A stretch of 10,655 bases of DNA from Alistipes sp. (GTDB lineage Bacteria; Bacteroidota; Bacteroidia; Bacteroidales; Rikenellaceae): assembly GCA_017561105.1 (NCBI GenBank), contig JAFZDR010000043.1, positions 1-10,655 of the forward strand, read 5' to 3'. Positions 1-6,651 of the stretch are shown one piece after another. The translations under genes were made by a program, and so were the position numbers. The notes under the pieces were generated by a model. That model did not search any database. It saw only the letters and a program-made list of their open reading frames with translations, and was not told the DNA's origin. Position 1 is the stretch's first letter; every line of letters begins with the position of its first letter.

Positions 1-530
1 ATCTCCTGCTCGGCGCTGTGGGTGTATGGCGCTTCGTTCGCAAAATATATGTGCACCTCGCCCGATGGCAACTGTAGCGCTATCGGCTCCCAGCATCCGT
101 TTCTAAACTCCGTACCGCCAATATATAGGTCGCGCCCTTGACTCCAACTCTTGCCTCCGTCGTCGGATGTGGCATACATAATCTTAAACGGCAGCCCCGT
201 ATCTCGCAATGGTCGTGCATTCCAAGTGTAGAGCACTCGTCCGCTCTTCAGTTGCAGGAGCTCGCAGTTTGTGTAGAGATAACCATCGGCCTTTGCAACC
301 TCCGTAGGCTCGCTCCAACTCTCGCACTTGTCGTTGCTGAATCGTATTACTGCCGTACGGCCGACATTGTAGGCAATTGCGTGCATATTGCCCACCTCTT
401 TGATGCGGGCATAGCCGCCATGGCAGACAAATGTTGGATTCTCGTTCCACTTAATTGTGAGCCTTGTCGGTGAACACCCCGTAAGAGTTGCAACAACAAT
501 AACCGCAATGAGGACTTTTAATCTATCCAT
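1..530 (-). CDS. BNR/Asp-box (sialidase-like) lipoprotein, 3' end outside the window
   Basis: The first 176 codons of a gene read from ATG at 530 leftwards; the frame is still open at the edge. The N-terminus is a lipoprotein signal: hydrophobic residues 5-16 followed by lipobox LTGC with Cys19, so the mature protein is predicted to be lipid-anchored. A clear Asp-box, SDDGGKSW, is at residues 112-119 and a degenerate one, SNDKCESW, at 65-72. These mark the BNR beta-propeller superfamily that includes GH33 sialidases and other exo-glycosidases. A sialidase RIP motif is not evident: the nearest match is ARIKEV at 41-46. The catalytic half is missing, so sialidase activity cannot be claimed; a related propeller glycosidase or carbohydrate-binding protein is equally possible. 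It starts 49 bases after the stop of the manC-type gene on the same strand, so it may be co-transcribed. No convincing -7 box is seen in that gap, which holds a heptamer repeat. Confidence 0.8.
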   Translation of the reverse strand, partial: MDRLKVLIAVIVVATLTGCSPTRLTIKWNENPTFVCHGGYARIKEVGNMHAIAYNVGRTAVIRFSNDKCESWSEPTEVAKADGYLYTNCELLQLKSGRVLYTWNARPLRDTGLPFKIMYATSDDGGKSWSQGRDLYIGGTEFRNGCWEPIALQLPSGEVHIYFANEAPYTHSAEQE

Positions 531-550
531 AAGATCGGAAAGTATAAATA

Positions 551-581
551 TCTCTCGTCTCTCGTCTCTCGTCTCTCGTCT
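551..581. repeat. Perfect 7-base tandem repeat, 4.4 copies
   Basis: The unit TCTCTCG (plus strand) occurs four times without error, followed by TCT, giving 31 bases. On the coding strand of its neighbours it reads as purine-rich AGACGAG units. It sits between the manC-type gene, whose TAG stop (582-580) covers its edge, and the BNR lipoprotein, whose ATG is 20 bases beyond the array. It is therefore in the 5' leader of the lipoprotein or in an operon spacer. Copy-number change would alter spacer length, not a reading frame. Confidence 0.9.
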
Positions 582-1659
582 AAATATGTTTCTCGCCTGT
601 GTTGTACTTAACCTCGTCGATATACTTTTTGATGTTCTGCTCCTCGCTGCGTGGGCAGATAAGCAACACATCCTCCGTATCGACAACGATATAGTCGCGC
701 AATCCGTTGATTACGGCAACCTTATCCTTCGATAACGAGATTATCGAAGAGCGGGTGTTGTAGGTGTAGCAACGCTCCTCAGGCTTAACATTGGCATACT
801 TATCCTTGCGTGAAAGCTGATACAACGATCCCCAGGTACCTACATCGCTCCAGCCGAAATCGCCACAGCGAACATACACATTTTCAGCCTTCTCCATTAC
901 TCCGTAGTCGATAGATATAGAACGGCACTCCGAGAAGACCTGTGCGATAGCCTCATCCTCCTCGTCGGTGCCGAACTTGTCGGCTATGCCGTCAAAGAGC
1001 GCATGGTGCTCGGGAAGGTGCTCAGCCACCGCTGCGATGATATCGTCGATTTTCCAGATGAAGATGCCCGAATTCCAGAAGAACTCTCCCGACTGTACAA
1101 ACACCTGAGCCAACTCCAGGTGAGGCTTCTCGGTAAAGCACTTCACACGCGATATTGTAGCGTTGTCGCTCTTCTGAATATATCCGTAGCCGGTTTCAGG
1201 ACGGCTTGGGGTGATGCCGATAGTCATCAGCGCGTTATTCTCGGTGGCAAACTCGATGGTATCCTCCACGATGCTGTGGAACTCTGCCTCGTTCAAGATA
1301 AGGTGGTCGGCAGGTGTTGCAATCATTATTGCCTCGGGATCCATCTTGCGCAGATGATAGGCTGCGTAGCAGATACAAGGTGCGGTGTTGCGACCGATAG
1401 GCTCACACAATACCTGATGTGCACCAATCTCCGGGATGTGCTCCAATACCAACTCCTTATAGCGGGCATTGGTAACAACGAGGAAGTTCTCAGTAGGTAC
1501 AATGTGTGCAAAACGCTCGTAAGTCATTCGTAAGAACGACTTACCGGTGTCGCAAATATCAAGAAATTGCTTTGGCTTGCTTTGACGGCTCTCCGGCCAA
1601 AAGCGGGTGCCTGCTCCGCCAGCCATAATTACGCAATAGATAGACTTTTTGTTACTCAT
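580..1659 (-). CDS. manC: Mannose-1-phosphate guanylyltransferase (GDP-mannose pyrophosphorylase)
   Basis: Catalyses GTP plus mannose-1-phosphate to GDP-mannose and pyrophosphate, supplying mannose, fucose and related units for capsule, LPS and glycoproteins; cytoplasmic. The 359-residue protein has the nucleotidyltransferase signature GGAGTRFWPESR then KPKQF (residues 14-32), PADH at 116-119, FTEKP at 175-179, NSGIFIW at 196-202 and GWSDVGTW at 269-276, all typical of this family. It is the short single-domain form: the C-terminal phosphomannose isomerase domain of AlgA/ManC bifunctional enzymes is absent. ATG at 1659 is chosen over an upstream in-frame TTG at 1698 because the latter lies upstream of the predicted -7 box (1687-1694) and because the family begins shortly before the GGAG motif. 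The symbol manC follows function; a rfbM/cpsB-type paralogue name would also fit. Confidence 0.93.
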   Translation of the reverse strand: MSNKKSIYCVIMAGGAGTRFWPESRQSKPKQFLDICDTGKSFLRMTYERFAHIVPTENFLVVTNARYKELVLEHIPEIGAHQVLCEPIGRNTAPCICYAAYHLRKMDPEAIMIATPADHLILNEAEFHSIVEDTIEFATENNALMTIGITPSRPETGYGYIQKSDNATISRVKCFTEKPHLELAQVFVQSGEFFWNSGIFIWKIDDIIAAVAEHLPEHHALFDGIADKFGTDEEDEAIAQVFSECRSISIDYGVMEKAENVYVRCGDFGWSDVGTWGSLYQLSRKDKYANVKPEERCYTYNTRSSIISLSKDKVAVINGLRDYIVVDTEDVLLICPRSEEQNIKKYIDEVKYNTGEKHI

Positions 1660-1686
1660 AATCACATAAGGTTTATTATAGTGATA

Positions 1687-1694
1687 CAAAGATA
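1687..1694 (-). promoter_or_regulatory. Bacteroidetes-type -7 box upstream of manC
   Basis: On the minus strand this reads TATCTTTG, a match to the Bacteroidetes sigma factor -7 consensus TAnnTTTG. Transcription would start near 1680, giving a leader of roughly 20 bases before the ATG at 1659. The -33 element is weak: only a TTATG-like sequence is found at about the right distance. Confidence 0.6.
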
Positions 1695-1800
1695 ACAAAT
1701 TTTTGCTAACTTTTTCATAAAAGTTAACAAACGAGCGAAATTCTTTGAAGAAATATCCGTTTTGTCGATTTTGGGGTGCGCGGACTGCACGGCAGGGGCG

Positions 1801-1819
1801 AGTAAAGAGAATCTTTACT
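1801..1819. other. Perfect inverted repeat at the serine hydrolase stop codon
   Basis: Eight-base arms AGTAAAGA and TCTTTACT around a 3-base loop; the right arm contains the stop codon of the serine hydrolase (1817-1815). There is no run of T after it on the minus strand, and the next 30 bases are GC-rich, so it is not a classical intrinsic terminator. It could be a 3'-end stabilising stem or chance. I see no other signal between 1695 and 1800. Confidence 0.4.
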
Positions 1820-2873
1820 GCTCCTTGGCTGCAACAATCTTGCGGAGCAATCGCTGGTAACGACCGCTCTTGGTGCTGCGGCCGTAGGTGCTGTCGGTCT
1901 TGTGGGCTACGACCATATCCAATTCGGGGATAACGGTGATATATTGACCCATTGCTCCGTGCGCGGCGTAAGCGCCTTTGAATGCAGGCTCATCAGTCTG
2001 ATAGAGCCACCACATATAGCCATAACCGAACTTGCTCTTGCGCTTGCGGTGAGGGTTTACCTCTTCGGCAGGTGTCGAAACCGAGATCATTTTGCGGTGC
2101 CAATCTTTGGCGATAACCTGCGTATCTTCCCACTTGCCTTTGCGCAACATCAGATAACCCAAACGCGCCATATCGCGAGTAGATATATAGATGTGATATG
2201 CAGGGTGAACAGACTTCGATTTGTTTCCTCCGTAACGCTGCTTTGAAATGTCCCAATCCTGAAAGCCGAGTGGCGTTACAAGATCCTCTTCCATAGCAGT
2301 ATAGATGCTTTTACCGGTCAACTTTTCGAAGACTGTTCCGGCGGCGTTAAAGTCCCAATTATTGTAGAGAAAATAGCTGCCCGGCTGCTTCGATCCGCGC
2401 TCCGGAACGCGCTCGGGATGATCGAGTGCACTGCCCGAATTTGAAGCCTGATGATAGACGCCCGAACGTGCCTGAATAAGGTGCAGAATCTTCGCCTTTT
2501 GCTCGATTGGCAGAAGACCTCCGATATCCGAAATACCCACCTCACCGATTGTCTTATTGAGGTCGATTGTCCCGTTCTTTACATACTTGCCGTAGAGCAT
2601 CGAAAGCACACTTTTGCGACACGATGCGATGTAACTCAAATTCTCGATATTACCGAACTTGAAGATGCACTCGCCGCCCACGATAATCATCATTCCCGTG
2701 GTCTGCAACGAATCTACGATGTATTTGCGCAACTCCTTTATTTTCTGGTCGTTAAAACCGTACTTCGAGGGCTTAGCCATTGCCCAATCCTCGCCCGCTT
2801 TCGGGTAGATAGGCTTGGCTGATACCGATACTGCAAACAGTATGGTCAAGAGTGCTAAAATTGCCTTTTTCAT
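1815..2873 (-). CDS. Secreted serine hydrolase, beta-lactamase/penicillin-binding protein fold
   Basis: A 352-residue exported protein of the class C beta-lactamase-related family (PF00144 type), whose members include esterases, D-aminopeptidases and penicillin-binding proteins. A signal peptide covers residues 1-19, with probable cleavage after VSA. The catalytic SxxK motif is S84-C-R-K87, the YxN motif is Y170-N-N172, and the third motif is H305-G-A-M-G, replacing the KTG of true beta-lactamases as in EstB-like esterases. The segment ARSGVYH (135-141) matches the conserved TSGVYH-type block of the family. The substrate is unknown and I would not call it a beta-lactamase. It is a single-gene unit: ATG at 2873 lies about 18 bases after a predicted transcription start, and it is divergent from the aminotransferase gene. 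Confidence 0.88.
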   Translation of the reverse strand: MKKAILALLTILFAVSVSAKPIYPKAGEDWAMAKPSKYGFNDQKIKELRKYIVDSLQTTGMMIIVGGECIFKFGNIENLSYIASCRKSVLSMLYGKYVKNGTIDLNKTIGEVGISDIGGLLPIEQKAKILHLIQARSGVYHQASNSGSALDHPERVPERGSKQPGSYFLYNNWDFNAAGTVFEKLTGKSIYTAMEEDLVTPLGFQDWDISKQRYGGNKSKSVHPAYHIYISTRDMARLGYLMLRKGKWEDTQVIAKDWHRKMISVSTPAEEVNPHRKRKSKFGYGYMWWLYQTDEPAFKGAYAAHGAMGQYITVIPELDMVVAHKTDSTYGRSTKSGRYQRLLRKIVAAKEQ

Positions 2874-2897
2874 GGTGCTTTTGTAGTGTTAGTTATA

Positions 2898-2905
2898 CAA
2901 AGATA
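2898..2905 (-). promoter_or_regulatory. -7 box for the serine hydrolase gene
   Basis: Minus-strand TATCTTTG, identical to the box upstream of manC in this window. The predicted start near 2891 leaves a leader of about 18 bases before ATG 2873. No clear -33 TTTG lies at 19-21 bases, so promoter strength is uncertain. Confidence 0.6.
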
Positions 2906-2947
2906 ACTATTTTTGCGGAGAAGTGGCTGATATTAGTTAAAATTTCT

Positions 2948-2955
2948 TATATTTG
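2948..2955 (+). promoter_or_regulatory. -7 box for the aminotransferase-rarA run
   Basis: TATATTTG on the plus strand fits TAnnTTTG. The predicted start near 2962 gives a leader of about 22 bases to ATG 2984. It is arranged back to back with the minus-strand box at 2898-2905, so the 110-base region 2874-2983 is a divergent promoter region. The -33 element is not obvious. Confidence 0.55.
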
Positions 2956-2983
2956 CGTGAACAAATTTGTAGATATTCAAACT

Positions 2984-4183
2984 ATGCCAAATATTTCAGA
3001 ACGCGCCGTGTTGATGCCCGCATCGCCAATTCGTCGATTAGCTCCGCTTGCCGAGGAGGCAAAGACGCGTGGTACAAAGGTCTATCACCTCAATATCGGT
3101 CAGCCCGATATCAAGACTCCGCAGGTGGCTCTCGATGCCATCCGCAATATCGATCGTGATATCTTGGAGTACAGCCCAAGCGACGGCTTCTTGTCATTGC
3201 GCGAAAAGCTGGTCGGCTACTACGATCAATACCAGATTAAACTCACCCCCGACGATATTATTGTCACTGCAGGAGGTTCGGAGGCGGTACTCTTCGCCTT
3301 TATGTCGTGCCTTAATCCGGGCGACGAAATTATCGTGCCGGAGCCTGCCTATGCCAACTATATGGCCTTTGCGGTGTCGGCAGGTGCTGTAATTCGTCCA
3401 ATTCGCTCGACTATCGAAAATGGCTTTGCCTTGCCTTCGATCGAGCAGTTCGAGGAGTTGATAAACGAGCGCACTCGTGGTATTCTGATTTGCAACCCGA
3501 ATAACCCTACGGGCTACCTCTATACCCGTAAGGAGATGAATCGTATTCGCGATTTGGTTAAGAAATACGACCTCTTCCTCTTCTCGGATGAGGTATATCG
3601 TGAGTTTATCTATACCGGCTCGCCATATATCTCGGCTTGCCACTTGGAGGGTATCGAGAATCATGTTGTGCTGATCGATTCGGTGTCGAAACGATACTCG
3701 GAGTGCGGTATCCGCATCGGAGCACTGATTACAAAGAATAAGACTCTGCGTGCTGCGGTTATGAAGTTCTGCCAGGCGCGTTTGTCGCCGCCGTTGTTGG
3801 GTCAGATTGCTGCCGAGGCATCGCTCGATGCACCGCGCGAGTATGCAATTCATACCTATGAGGAGTATATCGAGCGTCGCAACTGCCTGGTCGATGAGCT
3901 GAACAAAATAGATGGTGTCTATTCGCCAATTCCGATGGGTGCATTCTATACTATTGCCCGCCTTCCGATTGACGATAGCGACAAGTTCTGCGAGTGGTGC
4001 TTGCGTGACTTTGAGTACGAGGGAGCAACCGTTATGCTCGCTCCGGCATCGGGTTTCTACTCGGAGGAGGGTCTCGGCAAGAACGAAGTGCGTATTGCCT
4101 ATGTCCTCGAAAAGGATGAACTCAAAAAAGCAATCCGCATCCTCGGAAAGGCAATCGAAGAGTATAACAAATTGGAGAAATAG
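2984..4183 (+). CDS. PLP-dependent class I/II aminotransferase (AspC-like)
   Basis: A 399-residue cytoplasmic fold-type I aminotransferase that moves an amino group between an amino acid and a 2-oxo acid using pyridoxal phosphate. The Schiff-base lysine is K236 in SVSKRYSECGIRIG. Other hallmarks are NPNNPTG at 171-177 (N174 contacts PLP), SDEVY at 201-205 (D202 bonds the pyridine nitrogen), the GGSEA loop at 98-102 and the substrate-carboxylate arginine R370 in EVRIAY. Aspartate aminotransferase is the likeliest activity by overall family resemblance, but substrate range cannot be read from sequence. The start at 2984 is preferred over an in-frame ATG at 2852: the latter would add 44 residues, begin inside the divergent gene, and lie upstream of the predicted promoter. 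rarA follows 60 bases downstream with no terminator between them. Confidence 0.9.
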   Translation: MPNISERAVLMPASPIRRLAPLAEEAKTRGTKVYHLNIGQPDIKTPQVALDAIRNIDRDILEYSPSDGFLSLREKLVGYYDQYQIKLTPDDIIVTAGGSEAVLFAFMSCLNPGDEIIVPEPAYANYMAFAVSAGAVIRPIRSTIENGFALPSIEQFEELINERTRGILICNPNNPTGYLYTRKEMNRIRDLVKKYDLFLFSDEVYREFIYTGSPYISACHLEGIENHVVLIDSVSKRYSECGIRIGALITKNKTLRAAVMKFCQARLSPPLLGQIAAEASLDAPREYAIHTYEEYIERRNCLVDELNKIDGVYSPIPMGAFYTIARLPIDDSDKFCEWCLRDFEYEGATVMLAPASGFYSEEGLGKNEVRIAYVLEKDELKKAIRILGKAIEEYNKLEK

Positions 4184-4196
4184 GAGATAAACAAAA

Positions 4197-4227
4197 AGCT
4201 AATGGCTAATGGCCAATGGCTAAAAGC
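4197..4227. repeat. Heptamer-type intergenic repeat, copy 1
   Basis: Thirty-one bases made of 7-base units of the form (A/G)GC(T/C)AAT: AGCTAAT, GGCTAAT, GGCCAAT, GGCTAAA, then AGC. The same 31 bases occur exactly, in the same orientation, at 9454-9484. It occupies most of the spacer between the aminotransferase stop and the rarA start. An in-frame ATG at 4202 inside it would wrongly extend RarA. Confidence 0.9.
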
Positions 4228-4243
4228 AATACAAACTAAAACT

Positions 4244-5518
4244 ATGTCCGTCCCATTAGCAGAGAGATTACGCCCGCAGTCGCTTGAGGACTACATCGGC
4301 CAACAACATTTGGTAGGTGAAGGTGGTGTTTTCCGTCGTTTTATCGAGGCGGGAAATGTGCCGTCATTTATCCTTTGGGGTCCTCCGGGGGTTGGCAAGA
4401 CTACGCTCGCCAAGATTGTGGCAAATGCCCTTGAACGACCATTCTACACCCTCTCGGCCGTAACTTCGGGAGTAAAGGAGGTGCGCGAGGTTATCGAGTC
4501 GGCCAAGAATCAGAAGTTCTTCTCGGCAAAGACTCCGCTGCTCTTTATAGATGAGATTCACCGCTTCAACAAATCGCAACAAGATTCGTTGCTTGGTGCG
4601 GTGGAACAGGGTGTTATAACACTAATCGGTGCAACCACCGAGAATCCGTCGTTCGAGGTTATCTCGCCACTTTTGAGCCGCTGTCAGGTCTATACCCTCA
4701 AGCCGATGCAGGATGCCGATTTACAACATCTGCTCGATCGCGCTTTGACTACCGACGAGGAGCTTAAGTTGCGAAATATCAAGGTTGAGGAGAGTGGGGC
4801 TTTGTTCCGCTTTGCTGGTGGCGATGCACGAAAGTTATTGAATATCCTCGATATCATAACCTCCTCGCGCGAGGGAGATCTGGTAATTACTGACGACCTC
4901 GTTACCGAGGTGTTGCAGCAAAATATCGCCCTCTACGACAAGAATGGAGAACAACACTACGATGTTATCTCGGCCTTCATTAAGAGCGTGCGCGGTAGCG
5001 ATCCTAACGCGGCCATATACTATTTGGCACGAATGTTGGCAGGAGGTGAGGAACCGCGATTTATTGCGCGACGATTGGTGATTTTGGCATCGGAGGATAT
5101 AGGCTTGGCAAATCCTAATGCTCTGCTTTTGGCAAATGCCTGCTTCGATACGGTACACAAGATTGGTATGCCCGAGGCGCGTATTACACTCGCCGAAACA
5201 ACGATATATCTTGCCACATCGCCAAAAAGCAACTCGGCATATGTGGCGATAAACGAGGCACTTGCCTTTGTGCAGAAGGATACTAATCTGCGTCCTGTAC
5301 CGTTGCATTTGCGCAATGCAGTAACCGAGCTGATGAGCGACGAGGGCTATGGTAAGGGTTATAAATATGCCCACGACTACGCGGGCAACTTCGTAGAACA
5401 GGAGTTCCTGCCAGAGAGCCTCAAGGGTACGCAGTTCTACCATCCGAATAGGGAAAATGCCACTGAACAGCGTATCGCTGAGCGAATGGAGCAGCTCTGG
5501 AAGGGAAAGTATAAATAG
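4244..5518 (+). CDS. rarA: Replication-associated recombination protein A (AAA+ ATPase)
   Basis: RarA (MgsA), the bacterial homologue of yeast Mgs1 and human WRNIP1, acts at stalled or gapped replication forks, binds SSB and unwinds duplex ends. The 424 residues show the AAA+ core: Walker A GPPGVGKT at 46-53, Walker B LLFIDE at 99-104, sensor 1 in TTENPS at 131-136, arginine-finger candidate SRC at 145-147 and sensor 2 GGDARKLLN at 192-200, followed by the conserved C-terminal clamp-loader-like tetramerisation region (EDIGLANP at 284-291). The N-terminus matches the family (LAERLRPQSLEDYIGQQHL) when started at ATG 4244. The in-frame ATG at 4202 would add 14 residues encoded by an intergenic repeat and is rejected. 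The downstream hydrolase begins 4 bases after the stop, so the two are probably co-transcribed. Confidence 0.95.
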   Translation: MSVPLAERLRPQSLEDYIGQQHLVGEGGVFRRFIEAGNVPSFILWGPPGVGKTTLAKIVANALERPFYTLSAVTSGVKEVREVIESAKNQKFFSAKTPLLFIDEIHRFNKSQQDSLLGAVEQGVITLIGATTENPSFEVISPLLSRCQVYTLKPMQDADLQHLLDRALTTDEELKLRNIKVEESGALFRFAGGDARKLLNILDIITSSREGDLVITDDLVTEVLQQNIALYDKNGEQHYDVISAFIKSVRGSDPNAAIYYLARMLAGGEEPRFIARRLVILASEDIGLANPNALLLANACFDTVHKIGMPEARITLAETTIYLATSPKSNSAYVAINEALAFVQKDTNLRPVPLHLRNAVTELMSDEGYGKGYKYAHDYAGNFVEQEFLPESLKGTQFYHPNRENATEQRIAERMEQLWKGKYK

Positions 5519-5522
5519 AGAG

Positions 5523-6461
5523 ATGAAACGAATTTTTGGACTTCTTGTATTGATTATGACAATGGCGACAACAACGGCACAGACTGCCCCTGTAACACAC
5601 TGTTTTGTTGAGGGTAATGAGCCTTTGTATCTCGACCATTATCGTGCTGAGGGCGAGGGTGCGCACCCTTGTGTATTGTTTGCCTTCGGAGGAGGTTTCT
5701 CGCACGGTAATCGTGCAGATGCGCGTTATATCCCATACTTTAATATGCTCCTCAAAGAGGGCTTCGATGTGGTGTCGATAGACTACCGTCTGGGAATGGC
5801 ATATACACTTGACAGTACCGAAGATGTGGGCCCTGTGGAGGGTGCATGGGCAATGTATCGCTCGGTGAACTTTGCAGCCGAGGATGTCTTGCGTGCAACT
5901 CAATATATCCTTTCGCACGCCGAGCAGATGGGTATTGATACTTCGCTTATCGTGGCGAGTGGCTCGAGTGCCGGAGCTATCGCGGTGCTGCAGGCTGAGA
6001 ACTATCTCGTAAATAATGAGAGTTACGCCAAGGAGTTACCCGCGAAGTTCAATTTCGCAGGTGTTGTGGCCTTTGCCGGAGCGATATATTCGGTGTTGAG
6101 CGCTCCCGAGTGGGAGGGGAAACCTTGTCCTATAATGCTTTTCCACGGTAATGCCGACCGCAATGTTCCGTATCGTAAAGCGACAATTCTTGCAACGGGT
6201 TTCTATGGCTCGGACTATATCGCCGAGCAGCTGCACGAGCTCGGAGCAAGCTACTACTTCCATTCGGCACACTACCGCGACCATGTGCTTGCATTGTCGC
6301 CTATGACCGACAACCACGATGAGATTATCTCATTCCTCGGTCGCTGCGTACTCGGTGGCGAGCATATGCAATATACCAACGAGTATATTGACGAGAGCAT
6401 TGAGCCTTGTCAGACAAGTTTTACTATCCAGGAGTATCTTAATAGCAATTACTCAAATTAA
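5523..6461 (+). CDS. Secreted alpha/beta hydrolase (esterase/lipase-like)
   Basis: A 312-residue exported hydrolase. A signal peptide covers about residues 1-20 (KR, then a hydrophobic stretch, then TTTAQ). The oxyanion-hole segment is FAFGGGFSHG (53-62), corresponding to the HGGG region of carboxylesterase/BD-FAE-like enzymes. The nucleophile elbow is G147-S-S149-A-G151, the probable acid is D212 in HGNADRNVP and the probable base is H254 in YRDH, so the triad looks complete. A periplasmic or extracellular carbohydrate esterase or lipase is plausible; the substrate is unknown. ATG 5523 is used because it opens directly into the signal peptide. An in-frame ATG at 5457 lies inside rarA and would bury the signal. 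The gene follows rarA by 4 bases, an unexpected partner for a DNA repair ATPase, and ends before a palindrome and terminator. Confidence 0.85.
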   Translation: MKRIFGLLVLIMTMATTTAQTAPVTHCFVEGNEPLYLDHYRAEGEGAHPCVLFAFGGGFSHGNRADARYIPYFNMLLKEGFDVVSIDYRLGMAYTLDSTEDVGPVEGAWAMYRSVNFAAEDVLRATQYILSHAEQMGIDTSLIVASGSSAGAIAVLQAENYLVNNESYAKELPAKFNFAGVVAFAGAIYSVLSAPEWEGKPCPIMLFHGNADRNVPYRKATILATGFYGSDYIAEQLHELGASYYFHSAHYRDHVLALSPMTDNHDEIISFLGRCVLGGEHMQYTNEYIDESIEPCQTSFTIQEYLNSNYSN

Positions 6462-6478
6462 AAATCGTTCTGATTGGT

Positions 6479-6563
6479 AAATTTTGCACCTTGCTGCGAT
6501 CGTCAAATTCCTTACATAGGTCTACTATGCTGCGGATTTGTCGACTTGCAACGCACAAAATTT
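6479..6563. repeat. 85-base imperfect palindrome
   Basis: Ends are perfect complements (AAATTTTG at 6479-6486 and CAAAATTT at 6556-6563) and the centre is CATAG-GTCTA-CTATG (6515-6529). In between, about 27 of 39 aligned positions pair, with a 2-base bulge. It lies just after the alpha/beta hydrolase stop, in the 188-base intergenic region 6462-6649, and has no coding potential I can recognise. The form resembles REP/BIME-type or small non-autonomous palindromic elements, but I cannot assign a family. A second small stem (CTCAACC 6565-6571 with GGTTGAG 6588-6594) follows directly. Confidence 0.7.
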
Positions 6564-6602
6564 CCTCAACCATTGACGACTTCGGGGGGTTGAGAGATAA
6601 TG

Positions 6603-6617
6603 CAAAAAGCTAATAGC
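6603..6617. repeat. Short degenerate relative of the heptamer repeat
   Basis: CAAAAAGCTAATAGC matches CAAAAAGCTAATGGC at 4192-4206 in 14 of 15 positions. It sits directly before the bidirectional terminator. It may be a decayed two-unit copy of the AGCTAAT-type array, though at this length chance cannot be excluded. Confidence 0.4.
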
Positions 6618-6651
6618 AAAAAAAATCGTGGCATTTCGCCACGATTTTTTT
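6618..6651. terminator. Bidirectional intrinsic terminator
   Basis: A run of eight A (6618-6625), arm TCGTGGC, loop ATTTC (6633-6637), arm GCCACGA and a run of seven T (6645-6651). The stem is perfect, and either strand gives a GC-containing hairpin followed by a U tract. It serves the convergent transcripts of the plus-strand rarA/hydrolase run and the minus-strand kinase operon. The stop codon of the minus-strand gene (6652-6650) overlaps its edge. Confidence 0.92.

Noticed and set aside
551..581. Possible CRISPR or spacer-repeat structure
   Set aside because: The repeats are contiguous 7-base units without spacers, and no cas gene is present.
1003..1533. 176-codon plus-strand open frame opposite manC
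   Set aside because: Antisense shadow; the manC frame carries all expected catalytic blocks.
1801..1819. Intrinsic terminator for the serine hydrolase
   Set aside because: The stem is perfect but there is no U tract on the minus strand; recorded only as an inverted repeat.
1815..2873. Antibiotic-resistance beta-lactamase
   Set aside because: The third active-site motif is HGAMG rather than KTG, and the overall match is to EstB/penicillin-binding-like hydrolases, so resistance is not supported.
2852..2983. N-terminal extension of the aminotransferase
   Set aside because: It would start within the divergent gene and upstream of the predicted promoter box; the translated segment is hydrophobic and unlike the family.
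3194..3853. 219-codon minus-strand open frame opposite the aminotransferase
   Set aside because: Antisense shadow; the sense frame has all PLP-enzyme motifs and this frame has none.
4202..4243. N-terminal extension of RarA from an upstream in-frame ATG
   Set aside because: The 14 extra residues are encoded mostly by the dispersed intergenic repeat, and RarA homologues begin close to the LAxRxRP motif, which fits ATG 4244.
4835..5443. 202-codon minus-strand open frame opposite rarA
   Set aside because: Antisense shadow of a conserved gene; no motif, and composition typical of a reversed Bacteroidales gene.
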